From Mastacembelus armatus (lineage: Eukaryota > Chordata > Actinopteri > Synbranchiformes > Mastacembelidae), in the NCBI RefSeq assembly GCF_900324485.2, contig NC_046646.1, forward strand, positions 18,129,156 to 18,193,155: a stretch of DNA of 64,000 nucleotides. The letters run 5' to 3'. The notes below the pieces were generated by a model. It was not told the origin of the DNA, did no database searches, and saw nothing but the letters and a program-made list of their open reading frames with translations. Both the position numbers and the translations under genes were made by a program. Below are positions 22,913-32,544 of this stretch, piece after piece. The first letter of the stretch is position 1; every line of letters begins with the position of its first letter.

Positions 22913-23689
22913 TGATAAAATGACCATTAGTGTATATTGTATATCTCTATATATCTGTTTAGGATTTCATGTCCATCAAAACAAAACTATAGAGTAACAG
23001 CTATTGAAAAAATTAAAATGTTGTCTGCCTGAACCTTTGTTTGTGCTTGCACAGCAGCAATCTCAGGTCCTGATGGGGGGTATACATCTTGACTGGTGTA
23101 TCACCCAGGGGCATCCTGCATATTTCTGGTTCTCGTGGGCTATCATGGGTTGAAACACATTAGACATTTTTGCATCATTCCTTGCCTTGCCTCAGCACAA
23201 CATTTCATGTTGGACTCCAGCAGCTTGACACTGCATTTTGTGTGTATCGTCTCAATATCATCTCTCCTGGTCTCAGCTAATCTAGTTATCTAGTATGCAC
23301 ATTTGAACTTGTTCATCTATTGGTTTGTTTCCATTCAAATGTGCTTATGGTTTCTAAGTTCTGGTCTTCCCAGAGCAGGAGTGAGAAGTTTCTGTTACCT
23401 CTCTCCAGACTTTCGTACAACTGTTTTTTCCTCATACATCTAGAATATCTGGCACCCAGATCACTTAAGAGTTTTTGGGGCATGGCTCACTGACCCAGTT
23501 ACCAAATCTACCAAACTATATTTGTTGTGTATTTGTGATTAATCTTTATTCGAATCACTGCAAGCAACTTCACACACTGTCACATTGTCATGTGGTATGA
23601 AATTATTGATTTAAAAGGTCACTCAGTAAAGCACCTTATCAAATAGAGATTTGTGCTCAGTAAATTACATGATTGCAGACAGTCAGATG
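22913..23689. other. Intergenic, no gene recognised
   Basis: The segment of about 23040-23470 has a more balanced base composition than its surroundings and several short open frames, but no domain is recognisable. It may be an old interspersed repeat. Confidence 0.35.
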
Positions 23690-23884
23690 GTCTGTCTGTT
23701 GCTGAGTAACAACAATAGACACAAGGGAACAGACAGGGACCTTATTTGACAGAAATGTAGAGGATGGCTGCTCCTCTTTGTAGCCACCTCTCAACAAAGT
23801 TAAAGCTTGACAGAGCTGGTCACCAGAAAGAGACAGTCAAGCTCACTGCCACCTACCTAAACGACACAGTGCTAACACTGTGAA
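23690..23884 (+). promoter_or_regulatory. Block-A upstream module (pseudogene 23885)
   Basis: Well-preserved copy of the shared flank: GTTGCTGAGTAACAACAATAGACACAAGGG, GTAGCCACCTCTCAACAAAGTTAAAGCTTGACAGAG, CAAGCTCACTGCCACCTACC and ACACAGTGCTAACACTG. It runs directly into mid-TM1/TM2 coding sequence, so the first exonic part of the receptor has been deleted. Confidence 0.6.
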
Positions 23885-24681
23885 TTCCAATCTGAGAACT
23901 CCAAAATATGTGGCAGTTTTTAATTTAGCTTGGTTTAGCTTTGATTGGTAGCTGTGCTTTGGTGCCTAAAGTTCTTGACATCTTTCTGTTTAACCATCCT
24001 TACATATCATACAACGACTGCTTAACATTCCTGTTTTTTTGCTACACCTGCCTTTGTATGCAGTCATTTAATCTGGTTGTACTTGCCTATGACAGACTAA
24101 TAGCTATCACCTTCCCACTGCACTATCAGGTGAAAGTGACCCACAGGTTCATGTTTTCTTTGATTGCCTTTTGTTGGATGTTTGCTGTTATTGCTAATCT
24201 CATTGCAGTTGGACTTCTCACAAGACTTTCCTTCTGTGAATCTGTGGTTATCAACAGCTATTTCTGTGACCATGGCCAGATATACCGACTTTCATGCAAT
24301 GACCATTTCCCCAATTATGTCCTTAGTTGTTTATACCCAGTTCTTATTTTTTGGCTTCCACTAGCCTTTATCTTGTTAAACTATGTGTATATTGTCTTTA
24401 CTTTGGCTAAAGTGGCTACAGTTAAGCAAGGACTTAAATCCTTTAAAACCTGCATAGGTCATCTTTCATTAGTAGCAATCTATTTCATCCCAGTATTAAT
24501 CACATTTACCTTGATGGAAAAAATCCATCCAAATGCCAGGATCATAAATTTGTCTATGACCTCTGTCTTCCCTCCTATGTTGAACCCAGTTATTTATGTT
24601 TTGCAGACACAAGAAATAAAAGAATCTGTGAAAAGGTTATTAAAAATCAGAGGTAAAGCTAAAATAGCAGTGAAGACATAA
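23885..24681 (+). pseudogene. Block-A OR, 5'-deleted (TM2-TM7 open)
   Basis: From the loop before TM2 (CAATCTGAGAACTCCAAAATATG) to a normal tail ending KIAVKT. The N-terminus and TM1 (about 60 codons) are missing and there is no start codon; the frame is also disturbed just inside TM2, at about 23925-23945. After that 246 codons are open, with [52 protein letters not shown] and NPVIY. The long open remainder suggests a recent loss. A start supplied by an upstream exon cannot be formally excluded but no sign of one is seen. Confidence 0.85.
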
Positions 24682-24884
24682 TGTATTTGTTTATGCTACA
24701 TACTTTTTCGTTTGGTGTTTAATATTTAGCTAGATGGGCACTGTAAATGATAAAAATCTATTTTACTTCTGTTTAAGATCTATTTTAACATCACACAGTG
24801 GTTGTGTATGAAATGTTAAAAAAAATCACATGATCATAAAAATATTTAAACTGATCTTCTGTAACAAGTATTTTTCAGAAATCA

Positions 24885-25020
24885 GAAACAGGTTTATTGC
24901 CAAATAAGTGAGGGATTCACATTATAAGGAATTTGTTTTGGTGAGACGGTGCATGCATAGAGCATAGACATGACAAGTAACATATAAAATATATTATGCG
25001 TCCTTAATAAGCAGCATAGA
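24885..25020. repeat. Teleost interspersed repeat remnant
   Basis: AGAAATCAGAAACAGGTTTATTGCCAAATAAG...AAGGAATTTGTTTTGGTG resembles the common fish repeat that starts GAATCAGAATCA...TTTATTGGCCAAGTATG...AAGGAATTTG. It is diverged and non-coding, in the 3' flank of the 23885 pseudogene. Confidence 0.5.
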
Positions 25021-25434
25021 TAAAATAAAATATATTAAGGAGCAGTGAAATAAAAAAAATACTTTTAAATCCTACTTTTTAATACCTGCCAATAATATCC
25101 TCTAATTTTGTAAGTTAAGATGGTTTCTGCTGTGTAATAAAAAAACATTCTGGATTTTAGTGGAAAAGTGAAATATATTTTAGTAGGACTGTATTTATTT
25201 AAATACAGACATTAGCAGTTGTTAAGTTCTTCCACAAAACTATCTCTGTCCTTTTGTCTTATTGATTTGGACCCTAGTGTATTTGTAAGAGTCCTTCCTC
25301 ACCCTGAACAGGGGCTGCTGTTCCTACTATAAGCTCCAAGAGATTGTTGTTGCACAATGTGACAAAGCTCTCTTTTATCCTCTATGTTCATAATATGTCT
25401 TTCTGGCAATCCAAATATATAAGATAGATATGTT

Positions 25435-25660
25435 TTTAGATCATAATCTGAGAGCTTGAAAATCTGTAGCAATTTTTATTTTTATTTTTTCTTTCAAGCA
25501 CATTAACCTTGATGGAAAAGATACTGTACATCCAGTTACCAGGATCAGGAATTTGTCTGTGATTTTCCATGTAGAATCCAATTGTTTATATTTTCCAAAC
25601 ACAAGAAATAAATTAATCAGTGAAAAAATTATTAAAAAATTAGAGGGAAAGCCCATCAAA
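25435..25660 (+). pseudogene. Block-A OR relic with large internal deletion
   Basis: Begins with TTAGATCATAATCTGAGAGCTTG (the loop before TM2, NLRTPKY equivalent) and AGCAATTTTT. It then jumps to ACCTTGATGGAAAAGATACTG...CATCCAGTTACCAGGATCAGG (TM6-TM7 of the 23885 copy, MEKIHPNAR) and ends in the ACACAAGAAATAAA...AAAAATTAGAGG tail. About two thirds of the receptor is missing. Confidence 0.75.
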
Positions 25661-26964
25661 CACACTTTCTCTTTTCAATAAATCGCTCACTGTAAATGAT
25701 AATAATCCATTTTCCATCTCTTAAAAACATTTTAACATCACACAATGGTCTACCATTTGTGTATGAAATATAAAAAAAACATTATTAACAACCTTCAGCA
25801 ATTCAAGTCACACCCTGTGCTGTGGCACAAGGCCATTAGCCATTGCTATGCTGCAGTGGAGACGTATGAACTGTTGACTGAGGCTGATGGATGGAGTATA
25901 TCTGTAGTCAAACTACAGAGTAGAAGGGCCACCTACGTACCTGAGCAGATGCTCTGCAAGTTTCCAGAACCACCTGATCCATAATGGGCAACCTGACTTA
26001 GCCAGATATGCCACCTACCAACAATCATCTGCACCATGGATACCTCCAGCAGCTGGGCCTGTGTTCTCATGGGTAATCCAGGAATTGCTCTGGGGGGCAT
26101 ATCCACTGGTCTCTTGGACTCCAGGCCCTGAATGAGCATCTTGAGACACAAGCCTCGAAGCCATCACTATTGACTCGTATGTCTTTGTGTCCAGACTGTC
26201 AGTAGTCATGTAATTTTTATTAGGATGACAAGCCGTGCCACTGCCAGCAGAGGTCGGGCTCAACCTCTCCCACCATCCAGACCGTGCTCTAGAGCTCCGT
26301 CCATGACACCCAGAGCTAACCGGGAAGCAGCTGCTTCCCATGCCTACCCCAAAAGCCCTAACAACATCCAAATACACTGGCAAAGGGGCCATGTCACTGG
26401 GGAGATTCTCCTAACGTGGAGTGTGAACTAGCATCCTCAACATCAGAGAAGCTGCAATCATCAATGAATCAGGATTCACCTGGGTCCACACTATCAGGGC
26501 TGGCAGGGCTTAGCTACTAAGCACACAGCGTGGTCAAGCGATTGGGGGTCTGACCACTGACCACCCCATGGCTCTCTGTACTCTTTTGTCTAGAATTATT
26601 CACATGTAAGAAGCATGGAAATTAAAGTCTGGTGATGTCCCCTGTTATTATGGGTCATAAGGACTGTACATAGAGTGCCAAGTCTCTAACATGCAAATTC
26701 TTATTTAGTTTTACAGATTTTTATCAAATCTTAGTTTGAGTGTGTCATTACAACAATGAAAAATAAAGCTGGAAGAATGGTCAGATAATTTTGTCTTTGA
26801 CTCTCTATGAAACATGAATTTAAACAGAAAACCAATTGAATGAACACTCACTGAAACATAATACCAAATTTTTTACCATACCATATTTTTTTTTGTGTGT
26901 GTGTGTGTGTGTGTGTGGAACATAAATAATAGTACATGAATGCAATCTGTAAGGTGATCAGCCT
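25661..26964. other. Intergenic with a compositionally distinct island
   Basis: About 25780-26600 is clearly richer in G+C than the flanking OR spacers and has several overlapping short open frames on both strands (for example 25745-25984 plus and 26015-26392 minus). None shows a domain I know. It looks like an inserted, degraded element of unknown type. It lies between the 25.4 kb relic and the upstream module of gene 27203. Confidence 0.4.
26887..26918. repeat. (TG)n microsatellite
   Basis: A T-run followed by about 12 GT dinucleotides. Confidence 0.9.
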
Positions 26965-27172
26965 GTTCCTTAGTAACTAAGAAACAATAGACACGTGACA
27001 GACCCCAACCTTTAACAGAAATGTAGGGCTGTGTCTCTTAGTCAGGTGTCTCAAAAAAAGTTAGTTTGACAGAGCTCTGTCATTAGAAAGACACAAGCTC
27101 ACTGTCATCTATGTCAGACTAAAGTGCTGATGGAGAGAAGAGGAAGAAGAAGTCAGTTCTCTATAAATCTCT
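26965..27172 (+). promoter_or_regulatory. Block-A upstream module (gene 27203)
   Basis: Shares AACAATAGACACGTGACAG, TTTAACAGAAATGTAGGGCTG, TTTGACAGAGCTCTGTCATTAGAAAGACAC, AAGCTCACTGTCATCTATG and AAAGTGCTGATG with the other block-A flanks, in the same order and at similar spacing to the ATG. Confidence 0.55.
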
Positions 27173-27202
27173 ATGAATCACTGTGTTGTGGAAGGTTTTA
27201 CA

Positions 27203-28141
27203 ATGGAACCAGTCAACTTTAGGGAAAATGCCACTTTTGTACGTCCTGCATATTTCATAATAAGTGGGTTTATTGGTATACCTAATATCAGGTATTATTA
27301 TGTCTTTCTCTTTTTTGTTTATATAGTTTCAGTGTTGGGAAACACAACTGTGATGGCTGTAATATGCTTGGATCCTAATCTGAGAACTCCAAAATATGTT
27401 GCAGTTTTTAATCTTGCACTTGTAGACCTGATTGGTAGTTCTGCTTTGGTGCCAAAGGTTTTTGACATTTTTCTGTTTAACCATCCCTACATTCCATATA
27501 ATGACTGCTTGACATTTATGTTTTTCTGCTATGCCTGTGTTTCAATGCAGGCTCTTAATCTGGTTGCACTCTCCTATGACAGACTGATAGCTATTGTCCT
27601 TCCATTGCACTATCCTGTGAAGGTGACCCACAGGTTCATGGTTTCTTTGATTGCCTCTTTCTGGTTCATTGTCATTACAGGTACACTTATTGCAGTTGTC
27701 CTTTTGACAAGACTTTCCTTTTGTAAGTCTGTGGTGATTGACAGCTATTTCTGTGACTATAACCTGATATACCAGCTGTCCTGCAATGACAACACTCTTA
27801 ATGCTTCCCTTGGTCATTTCTTACCAGTTCTCATTCTTTGGCTCCCACTAATATTTATTTTATTAAGTTATTCATGTATTGGTTATGCATTGTCTAAAGT
27901 AGCCACATTTCAGGAAAGAGTGAAGGCCTTTAAAACCTGCACCGCTCATCTTTTATTAGTGGCAATCTTTTTTCTACCAGTTATGATGACATTTGTTACA
28001 TTCAACACTATCCATCCAAATGCCAGGATAATAACCATGTCTTTGACGTCTGTCTTTCCTCCCATGTTGAATCCAATTATTTATGTTCTACAGACGGAAG
28101 AAATCAAAGTATCAGTGAAAAAAATATTAAAAATCAAATAA
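27203..28141 (+). CDS. Olfactory receptor, block A (312 aa)
   Basis: Single-exon odorant receptor of the same subfamily as 19686. The shared internal ATG gives 312 residues; an in-frame ATG at 27173 adds ten. Visible: NAT sequon at 9-11, GN with N47 in TM1, VDL with D75, Cys102, SYDRLIAI (S where paralogs have A) near 124-129, SFCKS...YFCDYN...SCND in loop 2, KAFKTC, HPNAR, NPIIY and a short tail ending KILKIK. The second loop (YNLIYQLSCND) and the TM5 start (LNASLGHFLPV) differ most from its neighbours, as expected of a distinct ligand pocket. It is the closest intact relative of pseudogene 22005. Frame intact; likely functional. Confidence 0.93.
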   Translation: MEPVNFRENATFVRPAYFIISGFIGIPNIRYYYVFLFFVYIVSVLGNTTVMAVICLDPNLRTPKYVAVFNLALVDLIGSSALVPKVFDIFLFNHPYIPYNDCLTFMFFCYACVSMQALNLVALSYDRLIAIVLPLHYPVKVTHRFMVSLIASFWFIVITGTLIAVVLLTRLSFCKSVVIDSYFCDYNLIYQLSCNDNTLNASLGHFLPVLILWLPLIFILLSYSCIGYALSKVATFQERVKAFKTCTAHLLLVAIFFLPVMMTFVTFNTIHPNARIITMSLTSVFPPMLNPIIYVLQTEEIKVSVKKILKIK

Positions 28142-28408
28142 CACGAAATCACGCTGAAAAGTAATTGTGACAAATTTTAAATATTTGGGCAGTGTGCCTT
28201 AGATATTATATATGATAAAGTAAAGGTAGTACATTATCAGTAAATTCAAAGCTATGGAAAATAACATGCTTTTGTAACATCAAAATGTGCTATTTTTTGC
28301 AACCACACAACAAAACATGTATTTTAATAAATATGCAAATATTTACTGTCTCTACTATGACATGTATAAACCACATTAACAGTTTTCTGCTTTTTGCTTT
28401 AATTTAAT

Positions 28409-28445
28409 TAAGTGGTTGCACTTGCCTATGACAGACTGATAGTGA
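28409..28445 (+). pseudogene. Tiny block-A OR scrap (TM3 end)
   Basis: About 35 bases, AAGTGGTTGCACTTGCCTATGACAGACTGATAG, match the [10 protein letters not shown] codons of block-A receptors; nothing recognisable lies on either side except GTGAAAGT. A fragment from deletion or a misrepaired conversion. Just right of it, about 28553-28571, is a GGGGGGAAATCCCCCC hairpin. Confidence 0.5.
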
Positions 28446-28989
28446 AAGTCTGTTTCTGGTTTTAATATTGTTTGCACCAACAGCATTTCACTTAGATATA
28501 TTTTGTCTGGGGATAAAAATAATTCTGTAAAGGTATGGATATTTAGACCAGATGGGGGGAAATCCCCCCCTTTCCCCTCTGGCAAATTGCACCCTGCACA
28601 CAGGTACATTTTATGCTGTGGAGATGGCCTCTTTTGTGATCATACTGTGTGTTTTAAGATGTTGTATGATAAACAAAGCAAAACTATCTGAATATTTTGT
28701 CATGTTTTTTTAGAGTGAGGCTTTCATTATCATGGGCTGAGGTTCATGTTAAGTCAATTGTGAGGTTCTATATATTTTGTTTATATAAATGTAGAACATT
28801 TTCTGTGTGATACTATGGTTACCTGTAGGTGATGTATGAACAAAAATGTTATGATATAAGCTTTGCAAGACGCAATATACTGAAAATAACATTAGGTAGC
28901 CTGCTGAGCCCTCTGAGACCAAGAAAAAGGCATTCAAAAGTTTTAGACACTTTAGTTGTGAAGTACACAAGGCACTGTAGTCAGTAAGA

Positions 28990-29166
28990 TGATTGTCTGT
29001 TGCTAAGTCGATTGTCAACAATAAACACAGGGGAGCAGACAAATGTAGGGTATGGCTGTTTCTCTTGGTAGCTACCTCTCACAACAAACTTAAAGCTTGA
29101 CAGGAGACGAGCTCACTGCCATCTACATAAAACGACAGTGCTGATACACTGCAGAAGACCATTTTT
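28990..29166 (+). promoter_or_regulatory. Block-A upstream module (gene 29200)
   Basis: CTGTTGCTAAGTCGATTGTCAACAATAAACACAGGGG, AGCTACCTCTCACAACAAACTTAAAGCTTGACAG, GAGCTCACTGCCATCTACATAAAACGACAGTGCTGATAC: the same ordered words as at 23.7 and 27.0 kb (given here in pieces). Confidence 0.55.
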
Positions 29167-29199
29167 TTGTATAAATCACTGTGCTGTGGACAGTTGTAT

Positions 29200-30171
29200 A
29201 TGGAGTTATTCAACTCAGCTCTTGGTAAAAACATCACTTTAGTGCGTCCTGCATATTTCATAATAAGTGGGTTTACTGGTATACCTAATATCAAGTATTT
29301 TTATGTCTTTCTCTTTTTTGTTTATATAGTATCATTGCTAGCAAACACAGTTGTGATGGGGATAATATGCTTGGATCCTAATCTGAGAACTCCAAAATAT
29401 ATAGCAGTTTTTAATCTAGCATTTGTTGACCTGTTTGGTAGCTCTGCTCTGGTGCCGAAGGTTCTTGACATCTTTCTGTTTGACCATCCCTACATCCCAT
29501 ATAATGACTGCTTGACATTTATGTTTTTCTGCTTTACCTGCCTTTCAATGCAGGCTCTTAACCTGGTTGCACTTGCCTATGACAGACTGATAGCTATTAT
29601 CTTCCCACTGCATTATCAAGTGAAGATCACCCACAGGTTCATGTTTTCTTTGATTGCCTCTTTCTGGCTCTTTATTATAATCTCTGTACTTATTGCAGCA
29701 GGTCTTCTCACAAGACTTTCCTTTTGCAAATCTGTGGTTATTGACAGTTATTTCTGTGACCATGGCCAGATTTACAGGCTGGCCTGCAATGACAGTACAC
29801 CCAGTTATGTCATGGGTCTGTTGTTCATAGTTCTTATTCTTTTTCTTCCACTTATATTTATCTTGTTTACTTACCTCTATATTGGCTATTCTCTGACCAA
29901 AGTGTCCACAGTTCATGAAAGAGTGAAGGCTTTGAAAACTTGCACAGCTCATCTTTCATTAGTGGCAATCTATTTTCTCCCAATTTTAATTACATTTACT
30001 ATGAATGTAAATATGCATCCAAATGCCAGGGTCATAAACCTGTCTCTGACCTCTGTTATTCCTCCCTCATTGAACCCAATCATTTATGTTCTTCAAACTC
30101 AAGAAATCAAAGTGTCAGTGAAAAAAGTATTAAAAATCAGAAAACAACACAAATCAGCGAGGAGAAAGTAA
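29200..30171 (+). CDS. Olfactory receptor, block A (323 aa)
   Basis: Single-exon receptor, 323 residues from the only available ATG; the aligned upstream ATG of other A genes reads ATA here, which supports the internal start. Visible: NIT sequon 11-13, N49 in TM1, D77, Cys104, AYDR 126-129, SFCKS...YFCDHG...ACND, KALKTC, HPNAR, NPIIY, and a basic tail ending KSARRK. From the TM1 core to the start of TM6 its DNA is almost the same as gene 19686, including 395 bases with no difference (29341-29735 against 19827-20221). In contrast, the N-terminus, TM6-TM7 and tail are diverged, and its tail is nearer to gene 27203. This mosaic suggests conversion. Frame intact; likely functional. Confidence 0.94.
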   Translation: MELFNSALGKNITLVRPAYFIISGFTGIPNIKYFYVFLFFVYIVSLLANTVVMGIICLDPNLRTPKYIAVFNLAFVDLFGSSALVPKVLDIFLFDHPYIPYNDCLTFMFFCFTCLSMQALNLVALAYDRLIAIIFPLHYQVKITHRFMFSLIASFWLFIIISVLIAAGLLTRLSFCKSVVIDSYFCDHGQIYRLACNDSTPSYVMGLLFIVLILFLPLIFILFTYLYIGYSLTKVSTVHERVKALKTCTAHLSLVAIYFLPILITFTMNVNMHPNARVINLSLTSVIPPSLNPIIYVLQTQEIKVSVKKVLKIRKQHKSARRK

Positions 30172-30415
30172 TGATATAATGACCCTTTGTGTGTATATAG
30201 TGCTTGCTTTTGTTTTTGGATATGTATTTTAAAGTAAAAGTTGAAAAAAAGCAATGGTTGTTCTAGGCCGTGGTTATGGATAGAAGAGAGCACTTTTGAC
30301 GTTTGTAAAGATAGCCATTTCATAGAGTATATGAAATTAAAATATTTTGTTTTAAAATGTGCAACAGGCGTTATGAAAACAGGTTATTGATGTTTTAGAT
30401 AATATACTGTATTTC

Positions 30416-30520
30416 CTCTTGGTAACAATCACTTTTACCTTTACTTTTAATATGTCTAAGTATCGCAATCATAAACCTGTCTCTCTTATATTGAACCCAA
30501 TTATTTGTGTTCTACATGAA
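30416..30520 (+). pseudogene. Block-A OR relic (TM6-TM7)
   Basis: CTCTTGGTAACAATCACTTTTACC...CGCAATCATAAACCTGTCTCTC then TTATATTGAACCCAATTATTTGTGTTCTAC: TM6 and the NPIIYVL segment with codons lost between. No other receptor parts are nearby on the left. Confidence 0.65.
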
Positions 30521-31054
30521 GAAGTCGTCTACTGTAATTATAAACACTTCGTAGTTCAAAATTACAAACATTAACAGTTATGTCCATGTTTAATCTTGTT
30601 TAGTGTCATTTTTGTTATGGTAAACCAACTTTTATATATATTTTAGATGTATTTCACTAATAACTTTACACAAATGTAATAATGCACAAATGCACTAATA
30701 TTGGGGTGGGGAGAGATTAAACAGTGTCTCCTCCTCTCTTGGGTTGCCTGAATACCTACACTCAACTTGCAGCTTTGCTTCAGCTGCATACTTTACCTGC
30801 ACTTTCAAGTCTGCAGTATATCTCTTTCTTTTGGGCTGCATTTCCACTTGTATTATGCTAGGAGTTAGAGTTTAGCCTGAACATAAGCACTTTTTACTTT
30901 TGGTGGTATATTATTTTCAATTCAGTCAAGAGTGCCACCTTCCTGATTTTATTTTAAATTTTTTTGTACATTTGTCACATTTAAGTAATTCAGGTCATTG
31001 AACAAACTTCAATATTACACAAAGATAATACAGTTTTTAAATGGTGATTTCATT

Positions 31055-31490
31055 TATTAATGGAAAAAAACTGTCCAAACCTGCCTGGCCCTATATGGAA
31101 AAGTAATCCACAAATGGACAGAACATGAGGCAGTGGTCAACCTTCCCAAGAGAGGCCAGACTACAAAAAATACTCAGAGCACAACAACGACTCACCCAGG
31201 AACTCATAAAAGGACCCAGAACAACATGTGAAGAACTTCAGGCCTCAGTTGCCTCAGTTAAGGCCAGTGTTCATGATTCAACAATAAGAAAGAGACTGGG
31301 TAAAAATGGCATCAGTGGGAGAGTACACACAAAAGCCACTTCTGACCAAAAAGAACACAAAAGCTTGTATCACATATGACAGGACTGTACTGATGAGACA
31401 AAAATTGAACTTTTTAGAAAGTGTAGGTCCAGTTAACGTGTGACTAATATGAAAAAAAAAATCAAGAAGATTTTTCCATAGCACTGTGTA
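31055..31490 (+). mobile_element. Tc1/mariner transposase fragment
   Basis: A decayed Tc1-like element. The readable part (31125-31379) has LTQELIKGPRTTCEELQASV and STIRKRLGKNGISGRV, the second half of the paired helix-turn-helix DNA-binding region. GATGAGACAAAAATTGAACTTTTTAG at about 31393 then gives the DETKIELF block with the first catalytic Asp, in another frame. Everything after that block is missing. The left flank (CTGTCCAAACCTGCCTGGCCC) resembles the terminal part of a known fish Tc1-type repeat. Clearly inactive, and a different family from the 44.8 kb copy. Confidence 0.75.
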
Positions 31491-31735
31491 AATATAATAT
31501 GAATGTTAATGTTTTGGGCCTTTTGTATTTCACTCAGTTTACATTATGATAACCCAAGTGTTACAAATATCAGATTTATTTTATAAATAATATCACAAAA
31601 ATTTATAAAGTTTACATTTAGTCTAAAACATTTAAGAGTAACACCAACTTAGGTTAATGGCAGATATCACCAATGGAAATTTAAAATAAATAATCATAAA
31701 ACCTGTGCCTGTTTTGATATTCCACTCAACTTAGT

Positions 31736-31860
31736 CTTATTCTTTGGCTTCCACTTATTTGGCTTTACACGTATTTATCTTGTTTACTTACCTCTATATT
31801 GGCTATGCTTTGACTAAAGTAGTCACAGTTCAGGATGGCTTAAAGGTTTTAATCCCATGT
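31736..31860 (+). pseudogene. Block-A OR relic (TM5-IL3)
   Basis: CTTATTCTTTGGCTTCCACTTATTTGG...TATTTATCTTGTTTACTTACCTCTATATTGGCTATG and GTCACAGTTCAGGATGGC match TM5 to the third inner loop of block-A receptors. It is cut on the right by the RTE tail at 31868. Confidence 0.7.
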
Positions 31861-31867
31861 AGACTAT

Positions 31868-31945
31868 TATATCCATCCATCCACTTATTATCTATACCTG
31901 CTTTTTCCTTATTAAGGCTAATGGGGATCTGCTGGAGCCTAAAGT
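31868..31945 (-). repeat. RTE/SINE 3' tail fragment
   Basis: ATCCATCCATCCACTTATTATCTATACCTGC...GGGGATCTGCTGGAGCC is the reverse complement of the fish RTE 3' end (GGCTCCAGCAGATCCCC...GGATGGATGGAT). The terminal (ATCC)n repeats mark the element's 3' end on the left. Confidence 0.75.
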
Positions 31946-32369
31946 AATTTATATAATTTAAATAAATACATAATAAATAATTTATTTCTTTATGTAATTG
32001 TGAATAAATTTAGGCAGTAAGGGGTTGAAAACATGCACAGCTCACCCTTTTGTTTTGGCCCTTTTTTAATTTGGGTTCATTTACATTATGGTAAAGCAAG
32101 AGCTGTAAATATTAGATTTATTTTATAAACATCACAAATGTAAATAAAAAAAAGTTACTATCTAATCATTTTTTAAGTCTAAACCATTTTACAGATAATA
32201 AAAACATTACCTGCATGGATACTGTTGCAGTTTCTACAGTGAGGACTGCGAGAACAGGACAGCACTTGATGTGTTTCAAGTGGTTCATTTCCAACACAAC
32301 TGCCTGTTTTCACAACACTACTGGGAGGTGATCTTTTCAACTGCATACTCAGAGACCCCATGTGGGACC

Positions 32370-32496
32370 TCTGGCCACAGTAGAGAAACTACAATAGGCT
32401 AACAGAAACATGTCATCAGAAAGAGATAAGGAGAGGAGCTTGCCTCGGTCTACATAAGAGAACACTGGACTTAAACACAGAGGGTTAGGTCTCTAA
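32370..32496 (+). promoter_or_regulatory. Upstream module of gene 32545
   Basis: GGCCACAGTAGAGAAACTACAATAGGC, AAAGAGATAAGGAGAGGAGCTTG and AAGAGAACACTGGACTTAAACACAGAGGG are repeated, with small changes, at 38995-39143 before the chimeric relic 39144. The match covers the whole proximal flank, so it was duplicated with the receptor start. The preceding spacer (about 31950-32370) has no recognisable gene. Confidence 0.6.
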
Positions 32497-32544
32497 ATGA
32501 ACTGCTGTGTTGAAAAGAGTCAAAGATTGACAAGGCGTCTTCAG

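Noticed and set aside
23885-24681. 23941-24681 as a functional short receptor
   Set aside because: No ATG start, TM1 missing, frame disturbed in TM2; a seven-helix receptor cannot be made.
29171-29178. TATAAAT before block-A start codons as a TATA box
   Set aside because: It lies about 30 bases before the ATG, leaving no room for a 5'UTR, and reads ATGGATCATTG or ATGAACTG in paralogs.
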